Origin: Helicobacter pylori oki112
Lineage (GTDB): Bacteria > Campylobacterota > Campylobacteria > Campylobacterales > Helicobacteraceae
Assembly: GCF_000600085.1 (NCBI RefSeq)
Contig: NZ_CP006821.1
Coordinates: 868,001-932,000 of the forward strand
Reading direction: 5' to 3'
Length of the DNA stretch: 64,000 nucleotides
The notes under the pieces were generated by a model. The model made no database searches and was not told the origin of the DNA. It saw only the letters and a list, made by a program, of their open reading frames with translations. Of this stretch, positions 27,151-37,347 are shown one piece after another (position 1 is the stretch's first letter; each line of letters starts with the position of its first letter). Made by a program: the position numbers and the translations under genes.

Positions 27151-30100
27151 ATGAATGAAGAAAACGATAAACTTGAAACTTCTAAAAAAACCCAACAAGA
27201 TTCACCCCAAGATTTATCCAATGAAGAAGCGACAGAAGTCAATCGCTTTGAAGATTCTTCAAAAGAATCCGAAGAAAATTCAGATCATTATCTTGACAAC
27301 CCCACAGAAACTAAAACCAATTTTGATGAATACGAGTTAGAAGAAACCCAAACTCAAATGGATTCTGGAGGTAATGAAACTTCAGAATCTAGCAATGGCA
27401 GTCTGGCAGACAAGTTATTCAAAAAAGCCAGAAAATTAGTTGATAATAAAAGACCTTTCACTCAGCAAAAGAATTTAGATGAAGAAACCCAAGAACTGAA
27501 CGAAGAAGACGATCAAGAAAATAATGGGTATCAAGAAGAAACTCAAATAGACTTAATTGATGATGAAACTTCTCAAAAAACCCAACAACATTCACCCCAA
27601 GATTTATCCAATGAAGAAGCGACAGAAGTCAATCGCTTTGAAGATTCTTCAAAAGAATCCGAAGAAAATTCAGATCATTATCTTGACAACCCCACAGAAA
27701 CTAAAACCAATTTTGATGAATACGAGTCAGAAGAAACCCAAACTCAAATGGATTCTGGAGGTAATGAAACTTCAGAATCTAGCAATGGCAGTCTGGCAGA
27801 CAAGTTATTCAAAAAAGCCAGAAAATTAGTTGATAATAAAAGACCTTTCACTCAGCAAAAGAATTTAGATGAAGAAACCCAAGAACTGAACGAAGAAGAC
27901 GATCAAGAAAATAATGGGTATCAAGAAGAAACTCAAATAGACTTAATTGATGATGAAACTTCTCAAAAAACCCAACAACATTCACCCCAAGATTTATCCA
28001 ATGAAGAAGCGACAGAAGTCAATCGCTTTGAAGATTCTTCAAAAGAATCCGAAGAAAGATCAGATCATTATCTTGACAACCCCACAGAAACTAAAACCAA
28101 TTTTGATGAAGACAAGTCAGAAGAAATAACTAACGATTCTAACGATCAAGAGATTATCAAAGGAAGCAAAAAGAAATACATTATTGGTGGCATTGTAGTC
28201 GCTGTTCTTATCTTGATTATTTTATTTTCTAGAAGCATTTTTCATTACTTCATACCTTTGGAAGATAAAAGCTCTCGTTTTAGCAAAGATAGGAATCTTT
28301 ATGTCAATGATGAAATCCAAATAAGGCAAGAGTATAACCGATTGCTGAAAGAACGGAATGAAAAAGGCAATATGATCGATAAGAATCTTTTCTTCAATGA
28401 CGATCCCAATAGAACCTTATACAACTATTTGAATATTGCAGAAATTGAGGACAAAAACCCATTGAGAGCCTTTTATGAATGTATTAGTAATGGTGGCAAC
28501 TATGAAGAATGTTTGAAGCTTATCAAAGACAAAAAACTTCAAGATCAAATGAAAAAGACTTTAGAGGCTTATAATGACTGCATCAAAAATGCCAAAACTG
28601 AAGAAGAAAGGATCAAGTGTTTAGATTTAATCAAAGATGAAAACCTAAAAAAAAGCTTACTGAACCAACAAAAAGTTCAAGTAGCGCTAGATTGTTTGAA
28701 AAACGCTAAAACCGATGAAGAACGAAACGAGTGCCTAAAACTCATAAATGACCCTGAGATTAGAGAGAAATTCCGTAAGGAATTAGGGCTTCAAAAAGAG
28801 ATTCAAGAGTATAAGGATTGTATCAAAAACGCCAAAACAGAAGCTGAGAAAAACGAATGCTTGAAAGGCTTGTCTAAAGAAGCTATAGAAAGATTGAAAC
28901 AGCAAGCGCTAGATTGTTTGAAAAACGCTAAAACCGATGAAGAACGAAACGAGTGCTTGAAAAATATTCCCCAAGACTTGCAAAAAGAACTACTAGCTGA
29001 TATGAGCGTCAAGGCTTACAAGGATTGCGTATCAAAAGCTAGGAATGAAAAAGAGAAAAAAGAATGCGAGAAACTACTCACCCCTGAAGCGAAAAAAAAG
29101 TTAGAACAACAGGTTCTAGATTGTTTGAAAAACGCTAAAACTGATGAAGAACGAAAAAAGTGTTTGAAAGATCTCCCTAAAGACTTACAAAGCGATATTT
29201 TAGCTAAAGAGAGTCTTAAAGCTTATAAAGACTGCGTATCTCAAGCCAAAACTGAAGCTGAGAAAAAAGAATGCGAGAAATTACTCACCCCTGAAGCGAA
29301 AAAACTTTTAGAAGAAGAAGCTAAAAAAAGCGTTAAAGCTTACTTGGATTGCGTATCTCAAGCCAAAACTGAAGCTGAGAAAAAAGAATGCGAGAAACTA
29401 CTCACCCCTGAAGCGAAAAAAAAGTTAGAAGAAGCTAAAAAGAGCCTGAAAGCTTATAAAGACTGCCTCTCTCAAGCCAAAACTGAAGCTGAGAAAAAAG
29501 AATGCGAGAAACTACTCACCCCTGAAGCGAAAAAACTTTTAGAACAACAAGTGCTAGATTGTTTGAAAAGTGCTAAAACTGATGAAGAACGAAAAAAGTG
29601 TTTGAAAGATCTCCCTAAAGACTTGCAGAAAAAGGTTTTAGCCAAAGAGAGCGTTAAGGCTTACTTGGATTGCGTATCTCAAGCCAAAACTGAAGCTGAG
29701 AAAAAAGAATGCGAGAAACTACTCACCCCTGAAGCGAGGAAACTCTTAGAAGAGGCTAAAGAGAGCGTTAAAGCTTATAAAGACTGCGTATCAAGAGCTA
29801 GGAATGAAAAAGAGAAAAAAGAATGCGAGAAATTGCTCACGCCTGAAGCGAAAAAACTTTTAGAGCAACAAGCGCTAGATTGTTTGAAAAACGCTAAAAC
29901 CGAAGCTGATAAAAAAAGGTGTGTCAAAGATCTCCCTAAAGACTTGCAGAAAAAGGTTTTAGCTAAAGAGAGCCTGAAAGCTTATAAAGACTGCGTATCT
30001 CAAGCCAAAACTGAAGCTGAGAAAAAAGAATGCGAAAAATTACTCACCCCTGAAGCAAAAAAACTTTTAGAAGAAGCTAAAGAGAGCCTGAAAGCTTATA

Positions 30101-32703
30101 AAGACTGCGTATCAAGAGCTAGGAATGAAAAAGAGAAAAAAGAATGCGAGAAATTGCTCACGCCTGAAGCGAAAAAACTTTTAGAAGAAGCTAAAGAGAG
30201 CGTTAAGGCTTATAAAGACTGCGTATCAAGAGCTAGGAATGAAAAAGAGAAAAAAGAATGCGAGAAATTGCTCACCCCTGAAGCGAAAAAACTTTTAGAG
30301 CAACAAGCGCTAGATTGTTTGAAAAACGCTAAAACCGAAGCTGATAAAAAAAGGTGTGTCAAAGATCTCCCTAAAGACTTGCAGAAAAAGGTTTTAGCCA
30401 AAGAGAGCGTTAAGGCTTATTTGGACTGCGTTTCAAGAGCTAGGAATGAAAAAGAGAAACAAGAATGCGAGAAATTGCTCACGCCTGAAGCGAAAAAACT
30501 CTTAGAAGAAGCCAAAGAGAGTCTGAAAGCTTATAAAGACTGCCTCTCTCAAGCTAGAAATGAAGAAGAAAGGAGAGTTTGCGAGAAATTACTCACCCCT
30601 GAAGCAAAAAAACTCTTAGAGCAAGAAGTTAAGAAGAGCGTTAAAGCTTATTTAGACTGCGTTTCAAGAGCTAGGAATGAAAAAGAGAAACAAGAATGCG
30701 AGAAATTGCTCACGCCTGAAGCGAGGAAATTTTTAGCGAAGCAAGTGCTAAGCTGTTTGGAAAAAGCTAGGAATGAAGAAGAAAGAAAAGCATGTCTTAA
30801 GAATCTCCCTAAAGACTTACAAGAAAATGTTTTAGCCAAAGAGAGTCTGAAAGCTTATAAAGACTGCCTCTCTCAAGCTAGAAATGAAGAAGAAAGGAGA
30901 GCTTGCGAGAAATTGCTCACCCCTGAAGCGAAAAAACTCTTAGAGCAAGAAGTTAAGAAGAGCGTTAAGGCTTATTTGGACTGCGTTTCAAGAGCTAGGA
31001 ATGAAAAAGAGAAACAGGAATGCGAAAAATTACTCACCCCTGAAGCGAGGAAATTTTTAGCAAAAGAACTCCAACAAAAAGATAAAGCGATCAAAGATTG
31101 CTTGAAAAACGCCGATCCTAACGACAGAGCGGCTATTATGAAGTGTTTGGATGGTTTGAGCGATGAAGAGAAGCTCAAATATCTGCAAGAAGCTAGAGAA
31201 AAAGCCGTCTTGGATTGTTTGAAAACGGCTAGGACTGATGAAGAAAAAAGGAAATGCCAAAACCTTTATAGCGATTTGATCCAAGAAATCCAAAATAAAA
31301 GGACACAAAATAAACAAAATCAATTGAGTAAAACAGAAAGATTGCATCAAGCAAGCGAGTGCTTGGATAACTTAGATGACCCTACTGATGAGCAAGCCAT
31401 AGAGCAATGTTTAGAGGGCTTGAGCGATAGTGAAAGGGCGCTAATTCTAGGAATTAAACGACAAGCTGATGAAGTGGATCTGATTTATAGCGATCTAAGA
31501 AACCGCAAAACCTTTGATAACATGGCGGCTAAAGGTTATCCGTTATTGCCAATGGATTTCAAAAATGGCGGCGATATTGCCACTATTAACGCTACTAATG
31601 TTGATGCGGACAAAATAGCTAGCGATAATCCTATTTATGCTTCCATAGAGCCTGATATTACCAAGCAATACGAAACAGAAAAAACCATTAAGGATAAGAA
31701 TTTAGAAGCTAAATTGGCTAAGGCTTTAGGTGGCAATAAAAAAGATGACGATAAAGAAAAAAGTAAAAAATCCACAGCAGAAGCTAAAGCAGAAAGCAAT
31801 AAGATAGACAAAGATGTCGCAGAAACTGCTAAGAATATCAGTGAAATCGCTCTTAAGAACAAAAAAGAAAAGAGTGGGGAATTTGTAGATGAAAATGGTA
31901 ATCCCATTGATGACAAAAAGAAAGCAGAAAAACAAGATGAAACAAGCCCTGTCAAACAAGCCTTTATAGGCAAGAGTGATCCCACATTTGTTTTAGCGCA
32001 ATACACCCCCATTGAAATCACTCTGACTTCTAAAGTAGATGCCACTCTCACAGGTATAGTGAGTGGGGTTGTAGCCAAAGATGTATGGAACATGAACGGC
32101 ACTATGATCTTACTAGACAAAGGCACTAAGGTGTATGGGAATTATCAAAGCGTGAAAGGTGGCACACCCATTATGACACGCTTAATGATAGTCTTTACTA
32201 AAGCCATTACGCCTGATGGTGTGATAATACCTCTAGCAAACGCTCAAGCAGCAGGCATGTTGGGTGAAGCAGGGGTAGATGGCTATGTGAATAATCACTT
32301 TATGAAGCGCATAGGCTTTGCTGTGATAGCAAGCGTGGTTAATAGCTTCTTACAAACTGCGCCTATCATAGCTCTAGATAAACTCATAGGCCTTGGCAAA
32401 GGCAGAAGTGAAAGGACACCTGAATTTAATTACGCTTTGGGTCAAGCTATCAATGGTAGTATGCAAAGTTCAGCTCAAATGTCTAATCAAATTCTAGGGC
32501 AACTGATGAATATCCCCCCAAGTTTTTACAAAAACGAGGGCGATAGTATCAAGATTCTCACAATGGACGATATTGATTTTAGTGGCGTGTATGATGTTAA
32601 AATTACCAACAAATCTGTGGTAGATGAAATCATCAAACAAAGCACTAAAACTTTGTCTAGAGAACATGAAGAAATCACCACAAGCCCCAAAGGTGGCAAT
32701 TAA
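27151..32703 (+). CDS. cagY: CagY, VirB10-like repeat protein
   Basis: The 1850-aa protein spans inner and outer membranes and controls secretion activity. It has a cytosolic 5' repeat region (130-residue unit, two and a part copies), one membrane span near residues 343-367, and a huge middle repeat region. That region is made of short Cys-containing units (14 copies of CEKLLTPEA plus DCLKNAKT units). The C-terminal VirB10 domain starts near YTPIEITLTSKVDATL. It is slightly shorter than the 1927 aa of 26695, as expected from repeat recombination. The frame is unbroken. Confidence 0.97.
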   Translation: MNEENDKLETSKKTQQDSPQDLSNEEATEVNRFEDSSKESEENSDHYLDNPTETKTNFDEYELEETQTQMDSGGNETSESSNGSLADKLFKKARKLVDNKRPFTQQKNLDEETQELNEEDDQENNGYQEETQIDLIDDETSQKTQQHSPQDLSNEEATEVNRFEDSSKESEENSDHYLDNPTETKTNFDEYESEETQTQMDSGGNETSESSNGSLADKLFKKARKLVDNKRPFTQQKNLDEETQELNEEDDQENNGYQEETQIDLIDDETSQKTQQHSPQDLSNEEATEVNRFEDSSKESEERSDHYLDNPTETKTNFDEDKSEEITNDSNDQEIIKGSKKKYIIGGIVVAVLILIILFSRSIFHYFIPLEDKSSRFSKDRNLYVNDEIQIRQEYNRLLKERNEKGNMIDKNLFFNDDPNRTLYNYLNIAEIEDKNPLRAFYECISNGGNYEECLKLIKDKKLQDQMKKTLEAYNDCIKNAKTEEERIKCLDLIKDENLKKSLLNQQKVQVALDCLKNAKTDEERNECLKLINDPEIREKFRKELGLQKEIQEYKDCIKNAKTEAEKNECLKGLSKEAIERLKQQALDCLKNAKTDEERNECLKNIPQDLQKELLADMSVKAYKDCVSKARNEKEKKECEKLLTPEAKKKLEQQVLDCLKNAKTDEERKKCLKDLPKDLQSDILAKESLKAYKDCVSQAKTEAEKKECEKLLTPEAKKLLEEEAKKSVKAYLDCVSQAKTEAEKKECEKLLTPEAKKKLEEAKKSLKAYKDCLSQAKTEAEKKECEKLLTPEAKKLLEQQVLDCLKSAKTDEERKKCLKDLPKDLQKKVLAKESVKAYLDCVSQAKTEAEKKECEKLLTPEARKLLEEAKESVKAYKDCVSRARNEKEKKECEKLLTPEAKKLLEQQALDCLKNAKTEADKKRCVKDLPKDLQKKVLAKESLKAYKDCVSQAKTEAEKKECEKLLTPEAKKLLEEAKESLKAYKDCVSRARNEKEKKECEKLLTPEAKKLLEEAKESVKAYKDCVSRARNEKEKKECEKLLTPEAKKLLEQQALDCLKNAKTEADKKRCVKDLPKDLQKKVLAKESVKAYLDCVSRARNEKEKQECEKLLTPEAKKLLEEAKESLKAYKDCLSQARNEEERRVCEKLLTPEAKKLLEQEVKKSVKAYLDCVSRARNEKEKQECEKLLTPEARKFLAKQVLSCLEKARNEEERKACLKNLPKDLQENVLAKESLKAYKDCLSQARNEEERRACEKLLTPEAKKLLEQEVKKSVKAYLDCVSRARNEKEKQECEKLLTPEARKFLAKELQQKDKAIKDCLKNADPNDRAAIMKCLDGLSDEEKLKYLQEAREKAVLDCLKTARTDEEKRKCQNLYSDLIQEIQNKRTQNKQNQLSKTERLHQASECLDNLDDPTDEQAIEQCLEGLSDSERALILGIKRQADEVDLIYSDLRNRKTFDNMAAKGYPLLPMDFKNGGDIATINATNVDADKIASDNPIYASIEPDITKQYETEKTIKDKNLEAKLAKALGGNKKDDDKEKSKKSTAEAKAESNKIDKDVAETAKNISEIALKNKKEKSGEFVDENGNPIDDKKKAEKQDETSPVKQAFIGKSDPTFVLAQYTPIEITLTSKVDATLTGIVSGVVAKDVWNMNGTMILLDKGTKVYGNYQSVKGGTPIMTRLMIVFTKAITPDGVIIPLANAQAAGMLGEAGVDGYVNNHFMKRIGFAVIASVVNSFLQTAPIIALDKLIGLGKGRSERTPEFNYALGQAINGSMQSSAQMSNQILGQLMNIPPSFYKNEGDSIKILTMDDIDFSGVYDVKITNKSVVDEIIKQSTKTLSREHEEITTSPKGGN
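27181..28119. repeat. Tandem 390-bp repeats at the cagY 5' end
   Basis: Units begin at 27181, 27571 and 27961. The first two (27181-27570, 27571-27960) are nearly identical over the full 390 bp. The third is cut after about 150 bp. The unit encodes 130 acidic residues starting at SKKTQQDSPQDLSNEEATEV. Such identity allows recombination and length change. Confidence 0.95.
28461..31280. repeat. Middle repeat region of cagY
   Basis: About 2.8 kb of short in-frame units encode helical Cys pairs. One unit type carries AYKDCVSQAKTEAEKKECEK followed by LLTPEAKK (14 copies). The other carries DCLKNAKTDEERKKCLKDLP. This region is known to gain and lose units during infection, turning secretion up or down. 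Confidence 0.9.
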
Positions 32704-32839
32704 TTCAAGAGAAAGGATAAAATATATTTATGTTATTAAACTCGGTTCTTTACAAAATAAAAAACAAAACCAACAACAGGCTCTTCTAGAGGATGTAGTG
32801 GCGGAAAAAACCAAGCAAAAACAATGAAAGGAAACAGCA

Positions 32840-33439
32840 ATGGAACTCGGTTTCAATGAAGCAGAAAGGCAAAAGATCTTAGATAGCAACAGATCTCTTA
32901 TGGGAAATGCAAATGAAGTAAGGGATAAGTTTATTCAAAATTACGCCTCTTCTTTAAAAGATAGCAACGATCCGCAAGATTTTTTGAGAAGAGTTCAAGA
33001 GTTAAGAATCAATATGCAAAAGAATTTTATTAGTTTTGATGCTTATTACAACTATTTGAACAACCTTGTGTTAGCCAGTTACAATCGTTGCAAACAAGAA
33101 AAGACTTTTGCAGAAAGCACGATCAAAAATGAACTAACGCTTGGGGAGTTTGTTGCAGAAATTTCTGACAACTTCAATAATTTTATGTGTGATGAAGTGG
33201 CAAGAATTTCAGACCTAGTGGCTTCTTATCTGCCAAGAGAGTATTTACCGCCATTCATAGATGGCAATATGATGGGCGTGGCGTTTCAGATTCTAGGGAT
33301 AGATGATTTTGGGAGAAAGCTCAATGAGATTGTCCAAGATATAGGGACTAAATATATTATTTTGAGCAAAAATAAGACTTATCTCACTTCTTTAGAAAGA
33401 GCTAAATTGATAACCCAATTAAAATTAAATTTGGAATAA
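32840..33439 (+). CDS. cagZ: CagZ, Cag-beta partner protein
   Basis: The 199-aa soluble, helical protein has no signal peptide. CagZ binds the coupling protein Cag-beta and affects its stability and state. GAAAGGAAACAGC lies before the ATG. The 136 bases between cagY and cagZ hold only tiny ORFs. It is followed by cag-alpha after four bases. Confidence 0.95.
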   Translation: MELGFNEAERQKILDSNRSLMGNANEVRDKFIQNYASSLKDSNDPQDFLRRVQELRINMQKNFISFDAYYNYLNNLVLASYNRCKQEKTFAESTIKNELTLGEFVAEISDNFNNFMCDEVARISDLVASYLPREYLPPFIDGNMMGVAFQILGIDDFGRKLNEIVQDIGTKYIILSKNKTYLTSLERAKLITQLKLNLE

Positions 33440-33443
33440 GAAC

Positions 33444-34436
33444 ATGACTGAAGACAGATTGAGTGCAGAAGATAAAAAATTTCTAGAAGTAGAAAGAGCT
33501 TTAAAAGAAGCGGCATTAAATCCTTTAAGGCATGCTACTGAAGAACTTTTTGGTGATTTTTTAAAAATGGAAAATATCACTGAGATTTGTTACAATGGGA
33601 ACAAGGTTGTGTGGGTTTTAAAAAATAATGGCGAATGGCAACCATTTGATGTGAGAGATAGGAAAGCCTTTAGTCTGTCTCGTTTAATGCATTTTGCTCG
33701 GTGTTGTGCAAGTTTTAAGAAAAAAACAATAGACAACTATGAAAATCCTATTTTGAGCAGCAATTTAGCGAATGGTGAAAGGGTGCAGATTGTCCTTTCC
33801 CCTGTTACAGTTAATGATGAAACCATTTCCATATCCATAAGGATACCCAGCAAAACAACCTATCCTCATAGCTTCTTTGAAGAGCAGGGTTTTTATAATC
33901 TACTAGATAACAAAGAACAAGCGATCAGTGCGATTAAAGATGGTATTGCTATTGGTAAGAATGTGATTGTTTGTGGTGGCACAGGAAGCGGTAAAACGAC
34001 TTATATCAAAAGCATCATGGAGTTTATCCCCAAAGAAGAAAGGATCATATCCATTGAAGACACCGAAGAGATTGTATTCAAACACCACAAGAACTACACA
34101 CAGCTTTTTTTTGGGGGGAATATCACCTCTGCTGATTGCTTAAAGTCATGTTTGAGAATGCGGCCTGATAGAATCATTTTAGGAGAACTCAGAAGCAGTG
34201 AGGCATACGATTTTTATAATGTGCTTTGTAGCGGTCATAAAGGCACGCTAACCACTCTACATGCAGGGAGCAGTGAAGAGGCGTTTATCCGTTTAGCCAA
34301 CATGAGTTCATCTAATAGTGCAGCAAGGAATATCAAGTTTGAAAGTCTTATTGAGGGCTTTAAAGATTTAATTGATATGATTGTCCATATCAACCACCAC
34401 AAACAGTGTGATGAATTTTATATCAAACATAGGTAG
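33444..34436 (+). CDS. cagalpha: Cag-alpha, VirB11-type ATPase
   Basis: The 330-aa hexameric ATPase (HP0525) has an N-terminal domain and a RecA-like domain with Walker A GGTGSGKT, its lysine at residue 184. Walker B lies near RMRPDRIILGELRSSEAYDF, and the His box is in the TTLHAGSS region. It drives substrate transfer and pilus assembly with CagE and Cag-beta at the inner membrane. Overlaps nothing and is intact. Confidence 0.97.
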   Translation: MTEDRLSAEDKKFLEVERALKEAALNPLRHATEELFGDFLKMENITEICYNGNKVVWVLKNNGEWQPFDVRDRKAFSLSRLMHFARCCASFKKKTIDNYENPILSSNLANGERVQIVLSPVTVNDETISISIRIPSKTTYPHSFFEEQGFYNLLDNKEQAISAIKDGIAIGKNVIVCGGTGSGKTTYIKSIMEFIPKEERIISIEDTEEIVFKHHKNYTQLFFGGNITSADCLKSCLRMRPDRIILGELRSSEAYDFYNVLCSGHKGTLTTLHAGSSEEAFIRLANMSSSNSAARNIKFESLIEGFKDLIDMIVHINHHKQCDEFYIKHR

Positions 34437-34444
34437 CAGGCACA

Positions 34445-36691
34445 ATGGAAGACTTTTTGTATAACACCTTATATTTCATAGAGGATTATAAGTTGGTTGT
34501 TATTTTTAGTTTCATAGGGTTAATAGCGTTATTTTTTCTCTACAAATTCACAAAAGCTCAAAAAAAGGCTTTTAAAGATAAAGCTAACCAACCTCAAAAG
34601 AAAAAAAGCTTTAAAGAAATCATTATAGATGGGCTGAAAGAAAGGGTTAAAACCTTTGGCTTTTGGTTACAAGCTATACTATTACTATCCTATTCTTTTA
34701 TCACATCAGGGTTATTTTTCTTGATTCTCTTAGGTAATTTTTATGATGAAAATAGATTGCCTGAGAGCGATGATGATCTTTTTGATATATGGATCTATGC
34801 GATACAAGATTTTCCTGCATACTATTTTAAAGCACTTTGTTTTAGTTCACTCAAAATTTATGGGTTCAATATATCCTTAGTCGTATATAGTTCTATTTTA
34901 TGCTCTTATATCTTCATTACCTTTTTTGTGTGGTTCTTAAAATACTTAACTCGGACTAGAGACATAGGAGCGAATAAAAAAGTTGATGATCTCTTTGGTA
35001 GCGCGAGTTGGGAAACTGAAGAGAAAATGATCAAAGCTAAACTTATCACACCCAATAATAAAAAACGCGCCTTTGACAAACGAGAGGTTATTGTAGGCAG
35101 GCGTGGTTTAGGGGATTTTATCGCTTACGCAGGACAGGCGTTCATTGGCTTGATTGCTCCTACTAGAAGCGGTAAAGGTGTGGGTTTCATCATGCCCAAT
35201 ATGATCAATTATCCTCAAAATATCGTTGTGTTTGACCCTAAGGCGGACACTATGGAAACTTGCGGAAAAATCAGAGAAAAACGCTTCAACCAAAAAGTGT
35301 TCATCTATGAACCTTTCTCCTTAAAAACACACCGATTTAATCCTTTCGCTTATGTGGATTTTGGTAATGATGTGGTTTTAACTGAAGACATACTCTCTCA
35401 AATTGACACACGCCTAAAAGGTCATGGCATGGTGGCTAGTGGGGGGGATTTTTCCACTCAAATCTTTGGATTGGCAAAGCTCGTGTTCCCTGAAAGACCT
35501 AATGAAAAAGATCCTTTTTTTAGCAATCAAGCGCGAAACCTTTTTGTCATCAATTGCAATATTTATAGGGATCTCATGTGGACTAAAAAGGGGCTTGAGT
35601 TTGTCAAAAGAAAAAAAATCATCATGCCTGAAACCCCCACGATGTTTTTCATAGGTTCTATGGCAAGCGGTATCAACTTGATTGATGAAGACACAAACAT
35701 GGAAAAAGTCGTGTCTCTGATGGAATTTTTTGGAGGTGAAGAAGATAAGAGTGGCGATAATATAAGAGTGCTTAGTCCTGCCACTAGAAACATGTGGAAT
35801 AATTTCAAGACAATGGGTGGTGCTAAAGAAACTTACAGCTCTGTTCAAGGGGTCTATACTTCAGCGTTTGCCCCCTACAATAACGCCATGATCAGAAATT
35901 TCACGAGCGCTAATGATTTTGATTTCAGGCGTTTAAGGATTGATGAAGTGAGTATTGGCGTGATCGCTAATCCTAAAGAAAGCACTATTGTTGGGCCGAT
36001 ATTAGAGCTGTTTTTCAATGTGATGATTTATAGCAACCTTATTCTGCCAATCCATGATCCACAATGCAAAAGAAGTTGTTTAATGCTCATGGACGAATTC
36101 ACTTTGTGTGGCTATTTAGAGACCTTTGTTAAAGCGGTAGGAATTATGGCAGAATACAACATGCGCCCCGCTTTTGTGTTTCAAAGTAAGGCGCAACTAG
36201 AGAATGACCCCCCACTTGGTTATGGTAGGAATGGCGCTAAAACTATTTTAGACAACCTTTCTTTGAATATGTATTATGGGATTAACAACGATAACTACTA
36301 TGAACATTTTGAAAAACTTTCTAAGGTGTTAGGGAAATACACAAGGCAAGATGTGAGCCGAAGCATTGATGACAATACAGGTAAGACCAACACTTCTATC
36401 AGCAATAAAGAGCGGTTTTTGATGACCCCTGATGAATTGATGACTATGGGCGATGAGCTTATCATTCTAGAGAATACGCTCAAACCCATCAAATGCCACA
36501 AGGCGCTTTACTATGATGATCCATTCTTCACCGATGAACTCATCAAGGTGAGTCCAAGCTTGAGCAAGAAATACAAATTGGGGAAAGTGCCTAATCAGGC
36601 AACATTCTATGATGATTTGCAAGCCGCTAAAACTAGAGGTGAATTGAGCTATGATAAATCTTTAGTGCCTGTAGGTTCAAGCGAACTGTGA
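34445..36691 (+). CDS. cagbeta: Cag-beta, VirD4-type coupling protein
   Basis: The 748-aa protein brings CagA to the channel. Two to three membrane spans lie in the first 190 residues. The ATPase domain has Walker A APTRSGKG with lysine at residue 244 and Walker B CLMLMDEFT. The C terminus is soluble. It starts eight bases after cag-alpha. A G7 run at 35441-35447 (GTGGGGGGGATT) sits in the coding region, with the frame intact here. Confidence 0.96.
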   Translation: MEDFLYNTLYFIEDYKLVVIFSFIGLIALFFLYKFTKAQKKAFKDKANQPQKKKSFKEIIIDGLKERVKTFGFWLQAILLLSYSFITSGLFFLILLGNFYDENRLPESDDDLFDIWIYAIQDFPAYYFKALCFSSLKIYGFNISLVVYSSILCSYIFITFFVWFLKYLTRTRDIGANKKVDDLFGSASWETEEKMIKAKLITPNNKKRAFDKREVIVGRRGLGDFIAYAGQAFIGLIAPTRSGKGVGFIMPNMINYPQNIVVFDPKADTMETCGKIREKRFNQKVFIYEPFSLKTHRFNPFAYVDFGNDVVLTEDILSQIDTRLKGHGMVASGGDFSTQIFGLAKLVFPERPNEKDPFFSNQARNLFVINCNIYRDLMWTKKGLEFVKRKKIIMPETPTMFFIGSMASGINLIDEDTNMEKVVSLMEFFGGEEDKSGDNIRVLSPATRNMWNNFKTMGGAKETYSSVQGVYTSAFAPYNNAMIRNFTSANDFDFRRLRIDEVSIGVIANPKESTIVGPILELFFNVMIYSNLILPIHDPQCKRSCLMLMDEFTLCGYLETFVKAVGIMAEYNMRPAFVFQSKAQLENDPPLGYGRNGAKTILDNLSLNMYYGINNDNYYEHFEKLSKVLGKYTRQDVSRSIDDNTGKTNTSISNKERFLMTPDELMTMGDELIILENTLKPIKCHKALYYDDPFFTDELIKVSPSLSKKYKLGKVPNQATFYDDLQAAKTRGELSYDKSLVPVGSSEL

Positions 36692-36828
36692 TTAAGACAA
36701 AATATCTTAACAAAAAGAAGCGAAATATATTTTAGAAAAATTAAAAGATAATGATGTAAATGATATTATTATAAATTCATAAGATCGTAGAAGTGTATCA
36801 CTAAGATTGTTTGTAAAATTAGTATGCT

Positions 36829-37338
36829 CTACCCGTTATAGCGCACCTGAGAATAAATGCAACGGAATTTCTTCACATAAGCGCCATTAGGGTTGTGTTT
36901 CATTCCCCCATTGTAAGCGCCTACTGCCATTTCTACTATTTGATACACGCTTTTATTAGGGTGTTTTTGTTTGTAATAATCAAAATTTTCTTTCAAAATT
37001 CTTTTAGCCAATGAAATCGCAAAATCCACATCATTGAGCAATTTGAACTTGAGAAGCGTTTTAGAATAGGTGGGGTAGAATTTTTTAGCGGTGTTCAAAG
37101 TGATGTGAAACATGGAATAGGAAGTGTCTTTTAGGGAAATTTCGCGCTTGTTGTTCAACCCTAAAGAACTTTCCAATAAAGCGATAGAGATGAGCGTTCT
37201 GCACACCACTTCATTGTCGCAACCTTTTTGGTGAATATGGATAAGATTCTCATACTGCTTGAAACTAATGGTTACTTTTTGGCATGGATAGGCTAAAGAA
37301 TTAAGAAGTAAAAAGAGACCAATCCATTTTTCAAACAA
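36829..37338 (-). CDS. cag4: Cag4 (Cag-gamma), VirB1-like lytic transglycosylase
   Basis: The 169-aa protein starts at TTG 37338. A signal peptide (GLFLLLNSLAYPC) precedes an SLT-like domain. The glutamate in ALLESSLGLNNKRE is the probable catalytic residue, and MAVGAYNGGMKHN is the typical AYNGG motif. It opens peptidoglycan for assembly of the secretion system. It lies nine bases after cag3 on the same strand. Confidence 0.93.
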   Translation of the reverse strand: MFEKWIGLFLLLNSLAYPCQKVTISFKQYENLIHIHQKGCDNEVVCRTLISIALLESSLGLNNKREISLKDTSYSMFHITLNTAKKFYPTYSKTLLKFKLLNDVDFAISLAKRILKENFDYYKQKHPNKSVYQIVEMAVGAYNGGMKHNPNGAYVKKFRCIYSQVRYNG

Positions 37339-37347
37339 AACTTTAAC

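Noticed and set aside
27557..28129. Lys-rich frames inside the cagY 5' repeats
   Set aside because: Repeated because the DNA repeats; they are frame-shifted readings of cagY.
27181..31280. Possible CRISPR array
   Set aside because: The repeats are in-frame coding units without unique spacers of constant size, and no cas gene is present.
31635..32126. 163-aa minus-strand frame opposite cagY
   Set aside because: Low-complexity antisense frame of the cagY C-terminal linker; no start signals.
32624..32827. 67-aa frame between cagY and cagZ
   Set aside because: Overlaps the end of cagY in another frame; no start signals.
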